Shown: positions 11,302-32,452, counted from the stretch's first letter. The stretch: 64,000 bases of DNA from Piscicola geometra (GCA_943735955.1 OX030964.1:7996631-8060630), one strand, 5' to 3'. A program made the numbers and translations. The notes: generated by a model not told the origin, from the sequence alone.

Positions 11302-13470
11302 GTTGCAGTGTGACTGAACCGTTTCCAACAAATGTTGCAGTGTGACTGAACCGTTTCCAACAAATGTTGCAGTGTGACTGAACCGTTTTCAACAAATGTT
11401 GCAGTGTGACTGAACCGTTTTCAACAAATGTTGCAGTGTGACTGAACCGTTTTCAACAAATGTTGCAGTGTGACTGAACCGTTTCCAACAAATGTTGCAG
11501 TGTGACTGAACCGTTTCCAACAAATGTTGCAGTGTGACTGAACCGTTTCCAACAAATGTTGCAGTGTGACTGAACCGTTTTCAACAAATGTTGCAGTGTG
11601 ACTGAACCGTTTCCAACAAATGTTGCAGTGTGACTGAACCGTTTTCAACCAATGTTGCAGTGTGACTGAACCGTTTCCAACAAATGTTGCAGTGTGACTG
11701 AACCGTTTCCAACCAATGTTGCAGTGTGACTGAACCGTTTTCAACAAATGTTGCAGTGTGACTGAACCGGTTCCAACAAATGTTGCAGTGTGACTGAACC
11801 GTTTCCAACAAATGTTGCAGTGTGACTGAACCGCTTCCAACAAATGTTGCAGTGTGACTGAACCGTTTCCAACAAATGTTGCAGTGTGACTAAACCGTTT
11901 CCAACAAATGTTGCAGTGTGACTGAACCGTTTTCAACAAATGTTGCAGTGTGACTGAACCGTTTCCAACAAATGTTGCAGTGTGACTGAACCGTTTCCAA
12001 CAAATGTTGCAGTGTGACTGAACCGTTTCCAACAAATGTTGCAGTGTGACTGAACCGTTTCCAACAAATGTTGCAGTGTGACTGAACCGTTTTCAACAAA
12101 TGTTGCAGTGTGACTGAACCGTTTCCAACAAATGTTGCAGTGTGACTGAACCGTTTTCAACCAATGTTGCAGTGTGACTGAACCGTTTCCAACAAATGTT
12201 GCAGTGTGACTGAACCGTTTCCAACCAATGTTGCAGTGTGACTGAACCGTTTTCAACAAATGTTGCAGTGTGACTGAACCGTTTCCAACAAATGTTGCAG
12301 TGTGACTGAACCGTTTCCAACAAATGTTGCAGTGTGACTGAACCGCTTCCAACAAATGTTGCAGTGTGACTGAACCGTTTCCAACAAATGTTGCAGTGTG
12401 ACTGAACCGTTTCCAACAAATGTTGCAGTGTGACTGAACCGTTTTCAACAAATGTTGCAGTGTGACTGAACCGTTTCCAACAAATGTTGCAGTGTGACTG
12501 AACCGTTTCCAACAAATGTTGCAGTGTGACTGAACCGTTTTCAACAAATGTTGCAGTGTGACTGAACCGTTTCCAACAAATGTTGCAGTGTGACTGAACC
12601 GTTTCCAACAAATGTTGCAGTGTGACTGAACCGTTTCCAACAAATGTTGCAGTGTGACTGAACCGTTTCCAACAAATGTTGCAGTGTGACTGAACCGTTT
12701 TCAACAAATGTTGCAGTGTGAATGAACCGTTTCCAACAAATGTTGCAGTGTGACTGAACCGTTTTCAACCAATGTTGCAGTGTGACTGAACCGTTTCCAA
12801 CAAATGTTGCAGTGTGACTGAACCGTTTCCAACCAATGTTGCAGTGTGACTGAACCGTTTTCAACAAATGTTGCAGTGTGACTGAACCGTTTCCAACAAA
12901 TGTTGCAGTGTGACTGAACCGTTTCCAACAAATGTTGCAGTGTGACTGAACCGCTTCCAACAAATGTTGCAGTGTGACTGAACCGTTTCCAACAAATGTT
13001 GCAGTGTGACTGAACCGTTTCCAACAAATGTTGCAGTGTGACTGAACCGTTTTCAACAAATGTTGCAGTGTGACTGAACCGTTTCCAACAAATGTTGCAG
13101 TGTGACTGAACCGTTTCCAACAAATGTTGCAGTGTGACTGAACCGTTTCCAACAAATGTTGCAGTGTGACTGAACCGTTTCCAACAAATGTTGCAGTGTG
13201 ACTGAACCGTTTTCAGCAAATGTTGCAGTGTGACTGAACCGTTTTCAACAAATGTTGCAGTGTGACTGAACCGTTTCAACAAATGTTGCAGTGTGACTGA
13301 ACCGTTTCCAACAAATGTTGCAGTGTGACTGAACCGTTTCCAACAAATGTTGCAGTGTGACTGAACCGTTTTCAACAAATGTGGCAGTGTGACTGAACCG
13401 TTTTCAACAAATGTTGCAGTGTGACTGAACCGTTTTCAACAAATGTTGCAGTGTGACTGAACCGTTTTCA
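11302..13470. repeat. 32-bp tandem satellite (about 68 copies) with higher-order periodicity
   Basis: The unit contains GTTGCAGTGTGACTGAACC followed by GTTT(C/T)CAACAAAT. Copies differ at a few diagnostic positions: TTTCC versus TTTTC, AACCAAT versus AACAAAT, and CGCTTCC. The CGCTTCC variant falls at about 11831, 12343 and 12951, and the TTTTCAACCAAT variant at about 11641, 12152 and 12760. Blocks have therefore been duplicated at spacings of about 512 and 608 bp (16 and 19 monomers). One 31-bp unit occurs near 13275. There are no spacers, so it is not a CRISPR. Confidence 0.97.
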
Positions 13471-13684
13471 ACATAATATTTTTACAGATAAAGTTGAAGA
13501 AATGTTGGAATGAAAACCCATCATCTTAAAAACAACACAAACACGGATAACCACAACAGCAACAAAAACACAAATATTAACAACAATAATATCAAGAGCA
13601 ACTACAACAACAACATGAATAACAATATCAACAGTAAAAACGACAAAGATAAAAACTGATAACGAAAAATATGACAATTCACAG

Positions 13685-22933
<9,249 letters not shown>

Positions 22934-23263
22934 TGTTGCATAGGTTGGAAATGGAGAAGGAGGGATGTTGAAGTTTGAGGTGATGTAGCGTTTATTTTTA
23001 TCGACTTGTTCTGTTGCATCTGCAGCCTTGCGAAATCACCATTGCACTTATCAGTTTGTTGTTGTTGTTGTTGTTGTGTTTTAAAAAAAGATTAAAAGTT
23101 ATTTTTTGAAACAAAATGTTTTAAAAGAGTTTGCTTTAGTAATACAGCGCTGGAACGAAGTTCACATTTGACAGTTGTCACAGCAACAGGCATTTATAAA
23201 TGTTCGACTCTTAGAGAGAGTTAGTAAACTTTATAATGTAAAGTTAATTTCAAAGACTTCAAC

Positions 23264-24270
23264 ATGTCTTCAAGCTGTGACTCCTATCTTGAAGTTTTAA
23301 GCGAAGATCATTATCATGATAACTCCTCTGACGTCACATCCATCTCACTCACATCCTCCGACTCCACCTCTTCTCTCTTGTCCATCTTAGAACATCATCA
23401 TCATCACTTCTCTAATAATACTACTACTAATAATAACAGCAAGAATGCTCGTGCTATTAATGATACCAGGAATAAGGTCTCTCAGAGGGGGATGAAGGAG
23501 AAACAAGAAGATGCAATATCGTGGGAGGCATGGGTTTTACAGAAGACAGAAGAGGAAATTGAAAGAAGGAAGAAAATTAATGAAAGAAAAAAAGAGGAGA
23601 AGGAAAAGAGAGAGAGTGTGGAAAGAGAGAGGAAAGAGAGAAAGGAAAAGTTTGAAGCGGTCTTCCAGCAGAAACTGAAGGTTTGGAACGCTCAGCTGGG
23701 AACAAAAAATAAGAAAGGTGATCCCAACAATAAAAACAACAACAATAAAAATAATAATCATAATATTGTTTTGCTGAGGGGGAGTCTGAAGAAGACGGCA
23801 GAAGAGACGTCACGCAACTTCACGGTAGAGGACTGCAGTGGTGACGTCAGTGAACTGATTGAGAGATCATGCTTCTAACCTTCTTCACTCATTCATCACT
23901 GCAGGATTGGTTGAAGAGGAAGAAGAAAGAAATGAACGAAAGAAAGATGAGAGAGATGGAGAGGAAGGAGGAGGAGAGGAGAGAACTCGAAGATAGGATA
24001 AAGAGAGGCGAAGAGTCCTACTCCAAATGGCGCTTCAAATGCGAGAGCAGACGTCACAGCACTCCTGCTCTGAAGCGTAGTGAAGACGATGACGTCACAA
24101 GAGCGAGCTCAAGTAATTGTAAGTGATGTCTATTCTAACCTCAAACCACCAAGTCATTCCAACTCCTTAATCTACCCCCCCCCCCCCTCCTCCAACCACC
24201 ACCCACCATCCCTCCAGTCCTCCACTACCCCTCCCCCTCCTTCTGCAACCCTCACGACTGGACCACGTGA
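23264..24270 (+). CDS. CCDC34: CCDC34-like coiled-coil protein
   Basis: Three exons, 23264-23824, 23905-24118 and 24218-24270, join in phase to a 275-residue protein (human CCDC34 is about 370). The N-terminal third is Ser/Asp/His/Asn-rich. Then comes SWEAWVLQKTEEEIERRKK and a long Lys/Glu/Arg helix; exon 2 starts DWLKRKKKEMNERK and ends in SYSKWRFKCESRR. The last exon encodes HYPSPSFCNPHDW, which resembles the conserved YPxPxFxNPxxW tail of CCDC34 (DUF4207 family) and decided the choice of the third exon. The family is linked to sperm flagella and cilia; that role is not shown here. If the donor at 24119 is not used, translation would stop at 24126. The gene begins about 330 bp after the PDE4 stop, on the same strand. 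Confidence 0.75.
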
Positions 24271-25849
24271 CCACTTCTTCTCCATGGCAACCCCCTTCTG
24301 ACGTCATCACTCCTCCATGACGCAGTCGATCTGTCATCTCTTGATTTGGATTGAGGCCATTATTTACGGCATTCAGTAAACAGTTTATGGCTTAATCACT
24401 TTTTGTATTACTTTCACTACGGCTATTCATCCTGTTGTCGCCGAATTTGGTTTAAATAATATTTATATTATTATAATAAAAATATATTATAATCAGTAAT
24501 TTTTATTCCTTGATTCTTATATAAGATCTTATTATTAACTATTTTTATATAGTGATCGAACAACGTATAAGTTAAAAGCAACACCACTCTCAAATCACCA
24601 AGGCATCAATGGCAACAATGCCTTCTCACTGGCTGTTCTTCAACGCATTGTGCAGCTGTGGTGGTGGTCGCTGCTGCCAGCAAGCTTCATGCTGTCACTG
24701 CAGTTGTTGTGGTTGTTTCGACGCACTGACGACTGTTTAGGCAATGAGACCAGGGCGCTGTCGTTGAATAAGGTCTTTTTCTTTTCTTCTTCTTCTTCTC
24801 GAGTTCCCGCCGTCATCGATTCGAGGAAGATGACGACGATGATGAGGGTGGTGGTGGCGATGATGACGGGGGATGATGATGATGATGATGATGTTGATAG
24901 TGACGACGATGATGATAGTGGTGGTGGCGATGATGACGGGGGATGATGATGATGATGATGATGCTGATGATGCTGATGATAGGCTTAGAGGGCGTGTTGT
25001 GGAAACAGGAACGATACATGAGAAGCAATTTCGAAGCGCCTGCTGGGCAGTCTTCAATGCGGAGCGCACGAGATAAACTGTTTTCGAAGCGTCCTTTGTC
25101 TTGCTGTCTCTCAGTCATGCAACAGGCAATGCCTTCTCAGCGCACCTTATCTATATTTGATCGACTTACAATGGCATTAAATGACTACTTAACAGTCCTC
25201 TCTTCTAGTTAATTTCTACTGTTACAGCTCGCAAGATCACATTTCGTCGCATTATCAGACGTGTTTTGTCCGTTAAGTGCTCTTCAGAGTTTCCTGCCGT
25301 TTTGAAATCCGTCTTCACTGAATTTATTCGTCTTCACTTAATATTGGAGAGAAAATCTCATAAGGCTTTTTAGCAGGTATCATCATCATCATTATCATTT
25401 ATTAAAATTAATTTTACTCATCATCATCATCAACATCATTATCCCAATAATGTATTGAAACAACACTGCTAGAAGCATATAAATCAGTCCAGTTTTGAGC
25501 TTCATCCCACTCATCCTCTTCTTCCTCCCACTCATCCTCTTGTTCATCCCACTCATCCTCTTCTTCCTCCCACTCATCCTCTTCTTCCTCCCACTCATCC
25601 TCTTCTTCCTCCCACTCATCCTCTTCTTCATCCCACTCATCCTCTTCTTCATCCCACTCATCCTCTTCTTCCTCCCACTCATCCTCTTCTTCCTCCCACT
25701 CATCCTCTTCTTCCTTCCACTCATCCTCTTCTTCCTCCCACTCATCCTCTTCTTCCTCCCACTCATCCTCTTCTTCATCCCTATCTTATTCTTCCTCCAT
25801 CCCCTCCAGCTTCCTTCCACTCATTGCCAAACTTCTCAGATCCTTCGCC
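24271..25849. other. Intergenic stretch without a recognised gene
   Basis: Contains an AT-rich part (24400-24560), GAT repeats (24825-24980) and unassigned sequence at 24600-25230 with short open frames but no recognisable domain, then the minisatellite at 25499-25790. It may hold upstream exons or the promoter of the Hv-like gene; I could not support any. Confidence 0.5.
25499..25790. repeat. 18/21-bp CCCACTCATCCTCTTCTTC minisatellite
   Basis: About 14 units of CCCACTCATCCTCTTCTTCC and length variants, pyrimidine-rich on the plus strand. It sits directly upstream of the putative acceptor CCCCTCCAG (25809) before the first Hv-like exon. Confidence 0.95.
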
Positions 25850-25890
25850 ATGATTAAGAAAGAGAAGTGGGTGCTGTTAATGAATGCTTT

Positions 25891-25924
<34 letters not shown>

Positions 25925-26267
25925 CCATTATTATTCAATTTTTATTATTTGCTATCTTATTGAGATAATATTTGTTTCAAAATTATTCCGAACTATATCA
26001 TATTCATTTAGTTATTATAATTATCAGTTAGTTATTGTTATTTATTAAACGTCGAGAGGAGGTGCTCCAGTCGCAGGAGAAACCACAATGACCCCTCACC
26101 TCTATAGCCAATGCTGCTTCCATAATCTTCTCATTATTTATAATAATTATAATTATTATTATTTGTTCAAAAGTATTTTCTATTATCATAATGTTTTATT
26201 TATTTTTTCATATTTCTGACATCTAAGATTATAGCCGATGGGTGTCAAACCAAAGCAAACCAATAAA

Positions 26268-26303
<36 letters not shown>

Positions 26304-29300
26304 AATAAAAATAAAAGTAAAAAAAATAATAATACTAATAAAAAAAAAATAAAAAAAAATAATAATAATAATACTAATAAAAATAATAATAATACTAATA
26401 CTAATAATAATTATAATATTAATAATACTACTAATAATAATAATGACGAGCATTATTATAGTAGCGTATAACACGAACGGGCTTCCAGACCATTTATTTT
26501 CGAATTTTTTCTGGCGGAAGAAAAAATGGATGGGTGGATGGATGGGTGAATGAATGGGTGGATGAATGGGTGGATGGATGGAAGAATGAATGGGTGGATG
26601 AATGGGTGGATGAATGGGTAGATGGATGGGTGGATGGGTGGATGGATGGGTGAATGAATTAGTTTGACAACAATGTTTGACATCTTTGTTTGAGGAACCT
26701 CCGAGTGAACGAGTTTAAGACGACAATGATTGAAGAGGAATCAACAGAGCTCAGTGCAGCTTAGCCTCGCAGACGCTGCTAAGAACGCATTGCTTGCATT
26801 GCATTAATTCGACATTTTTATAATTTTAGAAACATCGAAATTCGACATTTTTATAATTTTAGAAACATCGAAATTCGACATTTTTATAATTTTAGAAACA
26901 TCGAAATTCGACATTTTTATAATTTTAGAAACATCGAAATTCGACATTTTTATAATTTTAGAAACATCGAAATTCGACATTTTTATAATTTTAGAAACAT
27001 CGAAATTCGACATTTTTATAATTTTAGAAACATCGAAATTCGACATTTTTATAATTTTAGAAACATCGAAATTCGACATTTTTATAATTTTAGAAACATC
27101 GAAATTCGACATTTTTATAATTTTAGAAAAATCGTTAATCATCCCTTCACTCACTTACTCACTCATCCATTCATTCTTTCATCCACTCATCCTTTCACTC
27201 ACCCATTAACTCATCTATTTTTTCTTCCACCAGGAAGAAGGAAGGATGGATGGGCAAGAGGTTGGATGAGGAGATTGCCGAAGATAAGGTTGGCTTGAAA
27301 GGGATTATAATGATAAAGGAGGGATGAATTGACGAAAATAAATGGATGAGAGGAGAAATAAATAAATGAAGGAGTAAATGAATGAAGCAACGGGCATTCA
27401 AATTAAATGTCTTTGCAGATCAACCAGGAGATCATAGACGAAGTTATGCACGAAACTAAACATGAATTCAGATGGGGGTGAGTGGATGGGGCAAGGTGAA
27501 TGGATGGGCTGAATGACTAAAGGAGCATCAAAATCACAACAACAACACCACAGTTGTCAACGGATCCTACACAAAGTGACCAGTTTCACTCCACTGCAGA
27601 TCGCCCTGCTTCTGCTGGCGGTTGCCGACATTGCCGTCGTCATCACCGAGATCCTCATCAGCCTCCACATCTACATGAGTCGGTAGCGGTAGTCTAGATG
27701 GTTTGGTGGTGTGGAGGTGCCTGTGGTCTGATGGTAGTGTGTGTCGTGGGATGATGCAGTAGTGGTGGGGTCAGGGTAGTAGAGATGTAATGAAGTAGCG
27801 GCTAGAGTCATGAAAAAAGCTTGACCACCATCCGCATTTCTCTCTGACCTCCCACCAGCCCCCCTCCCCACCCACCATCAAACCACCACCATCAAACCAC
27901 CAACCCCCCTCCCCACCCACCATCAAACCACCACCATCAAACCACCACCACCAGTTGAAGGCACGGAAGCAAAGGACGCATTGAACACCACCATGTACAC
28001 CCTCAACCACGCCATGGGCACGCATGAACACTACCTGGATGCCACCCTCGTGCTGGTGGAAGGGAAACTGGGAGGGTATGGAGGTGAGAAGGGAGGTGAG
28101 GAGGGAGGTGAGGAGGGAGGTGAGGAGGGAGGTGAGGAGGGAGTTGAGGAGGGAGTTGAGGAGGGAGGTGAGGAGGGAGTTGAGGAGGGAGGTGAGGAGG
28201 GAGGTGAGGAGGGAGGTGAGAAGGGAGTTGAGGAGGGAGATGAAGAGGGAGGTGAGGAGGGAGTTGAGGAGGGAGGTGAGGAGGGTGGTGAAAAGGATCG
28301 GGTGGTTGGAGGTTGCGAAGTAGATTGTGAATGAGTGGAGTAGTGGTTAAGGGGAGAGAAGTTGGTTTAAGGGAAGGGAGAGGGTTAAGGGGAGGGAGGG
28401 GGTTGAAACTTGCTAGCGTAACTGCCCCCTCCCTTCTGCAGGAACGAACAGTTCGTCCAAGTACCCAGCAGACAAGAATACAGGCCACCTGGTTGCCCAG
28501 GAGGGGTCCTATGATCTAGGTGTGCATGGGGGTGAATAGGGTGCATGAGGTGTGTGGGTGTGCATGGGGATGCATGGGAGTGCATTGTAGTGCATGGGTG
28601 TGGATGGTGGTGCATGGGGGTGCATGGTGATGCAGTGGGCCACTTAGTAGACGACGCTAAGCTTCACTAAGGTCAATACATCACTCGACATGTCAAAGGC
28701 ATTCAAAGCATGCAAAGCTCGAGCATTATTTGCTACAAAGAATGCATAGAAGGCTTCATTCAATCCAATGATTTTGTATAGCGCTGTTCAACTATTTTTT
28801 AAAACAAAACGGTTTTTGGCCTTTTCAGAGATTCAATATATACCAATATATATGTCTTACGAACAATGACTGCAAGCGTGACAATTATTGCTTCTACACG
28901 GACTCGAAAACTGACACTGTTTTGTGACGCTCGCTGCTTGCGTCAAGAATTTGCTCATTCATTCCTGCCCCCATCCCACCATCCATCCATCCCACCTCCC
29001 TTCATCCCACTACAACTCTATCTCACCATCCATCCATCCCACCTCCCTTCATCCCACTACAACTCTATCTCACCATCCATCCATCCCACCTCCCTTCATC
29101 CCACTACAACTCTATCTCACCATCCATCCATCCCACCACCCATCCATCCCACCACCCATCTATCCCACCAACCATCCATCCCACCACCCATCCATCCCAC
29201 CATCCATCCCACCTCCCTTCATCCCATTACAACTCTATCTCACCATCACTCCATCCCACCACCACTTCATCCCACTACATCTCTACCCTACCACTTCTCC

Positions 29301-32300
29301 CTCCCACCAGCTACCATTCCAAGTTCTTCTCATCTACAGCGTGCTAGGCGGGCTGCCAGCGCTGGGGGCAGTGGGGGTGGGGGTGGAGGGGATGGAGGGG
29401 CGTGGGAATACACGACGGGACTGCACCACTCCGCTCTCATCGACACCCTCCACCTCACTGAGAGAGCCCTCAACATGGTCTCCATCATCATCCTTGGCCT
29501 CTTCGTCATCTTCGTCAGTGGAGGGGTGACATTAGGAAGAGAGGGGGGAGGGGGGTTATGAGTCAGTGAGGGGGGGGGGACATTGGGAAGGAAGGGGGGG
29601 AGGGAGGGGGGGTGACATTGGGAAGGGAGGGGCGAGGGGGGGGGGGTGACATTGGGAAGGGAGGGAAGGAGGGGGGTTTATGGGTCAGTGGGGTACATTG
29701 GGAAGGTGTTTTATGGATAATCAGTCGAACCATTAGAGTGTTTTTCTATTGTAATTTCTTCCCTCGTGCCCCAACAGCTCTTCCTCGAGATCTTCATCCT
29801 GGAGTGCCGCTTCTTCAAGGACATCATGAAGGTGGGCCACAACGCTTATCCTAATCTCACGATAGTCATCAAGTGTGGCACCACACTACACATAAACCAC
29901 AAAACACATACCCAACACATAAACACACACGCAACAATACACAAAACCCAAAACATAAACACATACATATAAACACATACACAACACATAAACACATAAA
30001 CAACACATAAAAACATACATATAAAGACATACATACATACAAACACATAAAAAAACACACAAAAATACACAAACCCAAAACATAAACATATACATACAAA
30101 CACATACAAACACACACACACCACACAAACAAATCCAGCATCTACAGAAACACACAAACACCAGATCATCGACGGCATAGTGACTATCTGCTCGTTCATC
30201 CTGGACGTGGTGAAGTTCTCACGCGTGATCTCGAAGCAGCTGATGGAGGCCACCATCGTCATCCTCCTCCTCTGGCAGATCGTCCGAATGTTCAACAGTA
30301 CGTCTCGTCGTTGTTGTTGTTGTGGTTGTGGTTGTTGTTTTTGTGGTTGTTGTGGTTGTTTTTGTGGTTGTTGTTTTAGGATTGGCTTTGTTTATGTTTA
30401 TGGGTTTTGGTCGTTGTTTCTGTCATCTTATTTTTTTCCTCGTTTGCTGCTGATACTATTTTCGTTGTATTGATGAAGCAACAACATCGACAACAACATC
30501 GACAACTTCAACAACAACTTCAACAACAACTAATCAGGCATCATGTTGAGTGAGATAAAGAGACTTGAGTTCAGGATAAAGTTGCAGAAGAAGGCGAGGA
30601 AGAAGGTGGATGTGAAGTTGAATGAAGCTCTCGAGGAGAAGAAGCTGGTCGAGGTGGGTGGGTGGCTGGTCGAGGTGGGTGGCTGGTCGAGGTGGGTGGG
30701 TGGTCGAGGTGGGTGGGTGAGGTGGGTGGGTGAGGTGGGTGGGTGGGTGAGGTGGGTGAGGTGGGTGGGTGAGGTGGGTGGGTGGGTGAGGTGGGTGGGT
30801 GGGTGGGTGGGTGGGTGAGGTGGGTAGGTGGGTGGGGTGGGTGAGGTGGGTGAGGTGGGTGGGTGGGTGAGGTGGGTGAGGTGGGTGGGTGAGGTGGGTG
30901 GGTGGGTGAGGTGGGTGAGGTGGGTGAGGTGGGTGGGTGAGGTGGGTGGGTGGGTGAGGTGGGTGAAGGGTGGGTGGGTGAAGTGGGTGGGTGGGTGAGA
31001 TGGGTGAGGTGGGTGGAGGTAGGTGATGGAGGTGGATTTCTAAAAGAAAATAGTGAGCTTTGACAAAGCTTTATTTTTTTCACCTCCCCCACCATCTTCA
31101 TCATCTTCACCATCATCATCACCATAAGCATTACCATCATGATCATCATAAGCATCCTCATCATCACTTCAGACGGAAGTGAAGAGCCTCCAGAACCTCG
31201 GAAGGAGGAAAGGTCTGTCAGAAGATGACATCGCCATGTGCCGACCAATGAGAAGTCAGTGTGGTGGCAAGGGGGTTTGAGAGGGTGCATTGTGTTTGGA
31301 GGGGTTTGGGAGGGTAGAAAAGAAATGTTTTCAGGGAAGGGTGGGAGAGTGATTGTGCTTGAAGAAAGTAGAGAAAAGAGTCATGCTGGCAGTGCTGATG
31401 AAAGCAATGCTTTTGTTTCTAGTGGTTTCACCAATCTTTCCATCATTAAAAACGCAACAGTCGCAGCCAAGCCGTCAGCAAGCGCAGGTCTCTCGATGAT
31501 TGCGATGATGACGATGGGTCTGAATGTCGAGAAGAACATGGTGGTGGAGAAGAAGGGAGGAAAGAAGGGGGTCTTGAAGACGCCCTGTGACCTCCACATC
31601 GCCCCTGCCACTCCCTCGGTAGATGAGGTGCTAGCCAAGGAAGCGGTCCATGATCTGCTTATTGGTATGTGGCTTTCTCTTGGTTTGTGTTGTGGAGTGT
31701 TGTGGTGTTGTGGTGTGTTGTGGAGTGTTGTGGTGTTGTGATGTTGTGGTGTGTTGTGGTGTTGTGGTGTTGTGGTGTTGTGGTGTGTTGTGGAGTGTTG
31801 AAGTGTTGTGGTGTTGTGGTGTGTTTGATAAGTTATCTGAAGCCCTAATCTTCTCACAGAATCAACAAAAGATTCTCAAGACAAAGAAGCAAAAAACTCC
31901 AAAGAACTAAAAGACTCCAAAGAACTGAAAGACTCCAAAGAACTGAAAGACTCCAAAGAACTGAAAGACTCCAAAGAACTGAAAGACTCCAAAGAACTGA
32001 AAGACTCCAAAGAACTGAAAGACTCCAAAGAACTGAAAGACTCCAAAGAACTGAAAGAGCCCACAGAAGTGAGAGACAGCAAGGATTCTGACGAAGGTTA
32101 CTTCAATGGAGTGCCATCATCATCATCACCCTCCATTCAGCCTGACAATGATAATGCTGATGATGATGCTGAGGATGATGGTGGTGTTGATGATGATGGT
32201 GCAGAAGATGCTGATGATGATGATTCTCCCCCTTCCTACCATTTCACTCCTCCTGTTTTCGTCTACAAACCCGACTGGAAGGATAAGCGCTATGACGTCC

Positions 32301-32353
32301 TCGATGACGATGACGTAACAGATCGAGATGATGTCACAGATGGCGATTATAGA

Positions 32354-32392
<39 letters not shown>

Positions 32393-32452
32393 GTGAGGAA
32401 AAGAAAGACTCGATCTTCATTTGTGAACCCTGCTTACTCATACGACAACTGA
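25850..32452 (+). CDS. HVCN1: Divergent HVCN1-like voltage-sensor (proton channel) protein
   Basis: Thirteen exons join in phase to 657 codons plus stop: 25850-25866, 27234-27288, 27419-27477, 27554-27678, 27955-28083, 28442-28519, 29311-29513, 29778-29831, 30165-30297, 30538-30653, 31173-31254, 31335-31664, 31860-32452. Voltage-gated proton channels have four membrane helices and a coiled coil. S1 ([20 protein letters not shown]) keeps the selectivity Asp (human D112). S2 lies at 29480-29810 and S3 at 30165-30215, with the Asp pair equal to D174/D185. S4 is [17 protein letters not shown]: aligned with human, R205 is Leu, R208 is Gln, and only R211 remains; W207 and N214 are kept. The S2 charges E153/K157 read Phe/Glu. 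The S1-S2 loop is about 115 residues and carries NTT and NSS. A basic coiled coil follows S4, then a long tail with KELKDS repeats and poly-Asp. The ATG at 25850 is the least certain point. Confidence 0.85.
26263..26455. repeat. (AAT)n tract in intron 1 of the Hv-like gene
   Basis: AATAAT repeats with ACT and AAA interruptions. The region 25900-26230 is plain AT-rich sequence. Confidence 0.95.
26525..26660. repeat. GGATGGGTGAAT tetranucleotide-type repeat
   Basis: Degenerate GGAT/GGGT/GAAT array in the same intron. Confidence 0.9.
26808..27130. repeat. 33-bp AT-rich tandem repeat, almost identical copies
   Basis: Nearly ten copies of a 33-bp unit (ATTCGACATTTTTATAATTT + TAGAAACATCGAA) with no visible internal difference until the last copy. 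Such homogeneity suggests recent expansion. It gives a reverse open frame of an 11-residue repeat that is not a gene. Confidence 0.97.
28084..28295. repeat. 12-bp GGAGGTGAGGAG array starting at a donor site
   Basis: About 17 units. The first base pairs of the array are the 5' splice site of the Hv-like exon ending at 28083, and nearly every unit repeats the sequence GAGGTGAGG. Confidence 0.95.
28965..29245. repeat. 47-bp tandem repeat, about 4 copies
   Basis: Unit contains CCATCCATCCCACCTCCCTT and CATCCCACTACAACTCTATC. It is in the Hv-like intron before the S2 exon. Confidence 0.95.
29540..29700. repeat. G-rich tract (GGGAAGGAGGGG) after the S2 exon
   Basis: Several runs of five or more G with GTGACATTGGGAAGG repeats; possible G-quadruplex sequence in the transcript strand. 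Confidence 0.8.
30654..31025. repeat. (GGTGGGTGA)n array starting at a donor site
   Basis: Begins at the donor GTGGGTGGG of the Hv-like exon ending at 30653 and continues for 370 bp as GTGGGT/GAGGTG units, G-rich on the transcript strand. Confidence 0.95.
31684..31830. repeat. GTTGTGGTGTTGTGG repeat in the last Hv-like intron
   Basis: TGTTGTGG units vary between 5 and 13 bp. Confidence 0.9.
31900..32060 (+). repeat. Coding 18-bp minisatellite (KELKDS) in the Hv-like C-terminus
   Basis: About nine copies of GAACTGAAAGACTCCAAA, in frame, encode six-residue repeats Lys-Glu-Leu-Lys-Asp-Ser. The unit is a multiple of three, so expansion keeps frame. Confidence 0.95.

Noticed and set aside
11302..13470. 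Possible CRISPR array (32-bp repeats)
   Set aside because: Repeats are head-to-tail with no spacers, in an animal genome; it is a satellite.
24650..25212. Frames between the CCDC34-like and Hv-like genes, considered as extra Hv exons
   Set aside because: No homology and no splice phase that joins the exon starting at 25850 convincingly.
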